Source: Intoshia linei
Taxonomy: Eukaryota; Orthonectida; Rhopaluridae
DNA length: 20,576 nucleotides
Reading direction: 5' to 3'
NCBI GenBank assembly: GCA_001642005.1
Contig: LWCA01000681.1
Location: 1 to 20,576, forward strand
The notes below the pieces were generated by a model, which worked only from the letters and a program-made list of their open reading frames with translations, was not told the DNA's origin and made no database searches. Shown piece by piece: positions 20,105 through 20,576 of the stretch. Numbering within the stretch: the stretch's first letter is position 1; every line of letters starts with the position of its first letter. Position numbers and translations under genes: made by a program.

Positions 20105-20576
20105 ATGCCAAAACGTGGTAACTTATTATCGAAGTTTGAACAAGGTGTAATACAATCTCTTACCGAAGAAAAGGTACCTATTGGCCAAATTGCAGATAGA
20201 TTAGAAAGATTATATATATGCATAAAAAATTACCTTCTGAGAAGTAAGCCTTACACTCGTGGAGGTGGAAGACCTCAATTATTGGATAATAGAACGAAAA
20301 GGCATATCTGCCTTGAACTTATAAAAGATAATTCTCCTACTGCAGCACGTTTAATAGCTGATTTAAATCTCAATGTCTTAAAAGATACGGTGTACAGGTA
20401 ATATATAATTATATTGTCAAAACAATTTAGATTTTTGGCTAAAAATGGTTACAAATATGTCCCATATTTTAAAGCACCATTATTGTCACCACCTAATAAG
20501 AAGAATAGATTAAAATGGGCACAGGAAACGCTATTAAAATTAACAACAAAAAAATTGAACTTGGAACAGGTAACAT
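20105..20576 (+). CDS. Tc1/mariner transposase, N-terminal part, frame interrupted by a 33-nt intron-like segment
   Basis: The frame opens MPKRGNLLSKFEQGVIQSL and continues with a paired-type helix-turn-helix (residues 10-50) and a GRP hinge (GGGRPQLLDN), then a second helix-turn-helix region up to VYR (residue 98). An in-frame TAA follows at once. A 33-nt GTAATA-to-TTTAG segment (20398-20430) can be spliced out, however, restoring AGA at residue 98 and continuing FLAKNGYKYVPYFKAPLLS. The continuation fits the Tc1 region before the first catalytic Asp. That Asp and the rest of the DDE domain are beyond the edge. Transposase binds the terminal repeats and cuts and pastes the element at TA. Whether this copy is active cannot be judged. 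Confidence 0.88.

Larger units (their letters stand above)
19836..20576 (+). mobile_element. Tc1-like transposon, 5' part, runs off the right edge
   Basis: A Tc1 transposase frame (from 20105) is preceded by two identical 17-nt direct repeats, CGCAAAACTATGTGCAA, at 19851-19867 and 20033-20049. Paired direct repeats about 180 bp apart in a long terminal repeat are the IR/DR design of several Tc1 subfamilies such as Sleeping Beauty. The likely outer end is the TA at 19834-19835 followed by CAATGTAAACTGC. The right arm is outside the window, so the boundary cannot be confirmed. It landed about 110 bp upstream of the TSEN34 start, in divergent orientation. Confidence 0.8.

Noticed and set aside
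1-20576. Alternative genetic code or bacterial origin
   Set aside because: Frames close on TAA and TAG, no stop needs to be read through once introns are removed, and spliceosomal introns are abundant.
1-20576. CRISPR array, tRNA or rRNA genes
   Set aside because: No regularly spaced identical repeats, and no tRNA or rRNA signature, were seen on either strand by eye.

Overview
The window is AT-rich, intron-dense nuclear DNA from a eukaryote, most likely an animal or a close relative. The signs are GT-AG introns (many only 33-60 nt), an axonemal dynein regulatory complex gene (so a lineage with motile cilia or flagella), a tRNA-splicing endonuclease gene, a Tc1/mariner transposon and several hAT-like miniature elements. 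I cannot name the species. All coding sequence read here uses the standard code.

Layout. (1) Positions 107-14725, minus strand: one giant split gene. I could join 40 exons in frame from a signal-peptide ATG at 14725 down to position 107, where it runs to or past the window edge. It encodes about 1,698 residues of back-to-back cysteine-rich repeats of the GCC2/GCC3 (ephrin-receptor-like) type, with roughly 185 cysteines. Its function is unknown; it should be secreted or the outer part of a membrane protein. (2) Positions 14726-15442: a shared divergent 5' region. (3) Positions 15443-16947, plus strand: a complete five-exon gene for DRC10 (IQCD), 398 residues. (4) Positions 17141-19721, minus strand: a six-exon gene for the tRNA-splicing endonuclease subunit Sen34 (TSEN34), convergent with DRC10. 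(5) From about 19836 to the right edge, plus strand: the 5' part of a Tc1-like transposon with two internal direct repeats and a transposase reading frame broken by a 33-nt intron.

Repeats sit almost only in introns. The large introns of the cysteine-rich gene and of TSEN34 hold hAT-like miniature elements (one with a perfect 8-bp target duplication), a 318-bp terminal-inverted-repeat element, and a dispersed repeat with internal units of about 130 bp. Introns without such elements are mostly 33-100 nt, so intron size here appears to be driven largely by insertions.

The genes show no obvious shared pathway. DRC10 is axonemal, TSEN34 is nuclear RNA processing, and the cysteine-rich protein is extracellular. 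The least explained item is the cysteine-rich gene.
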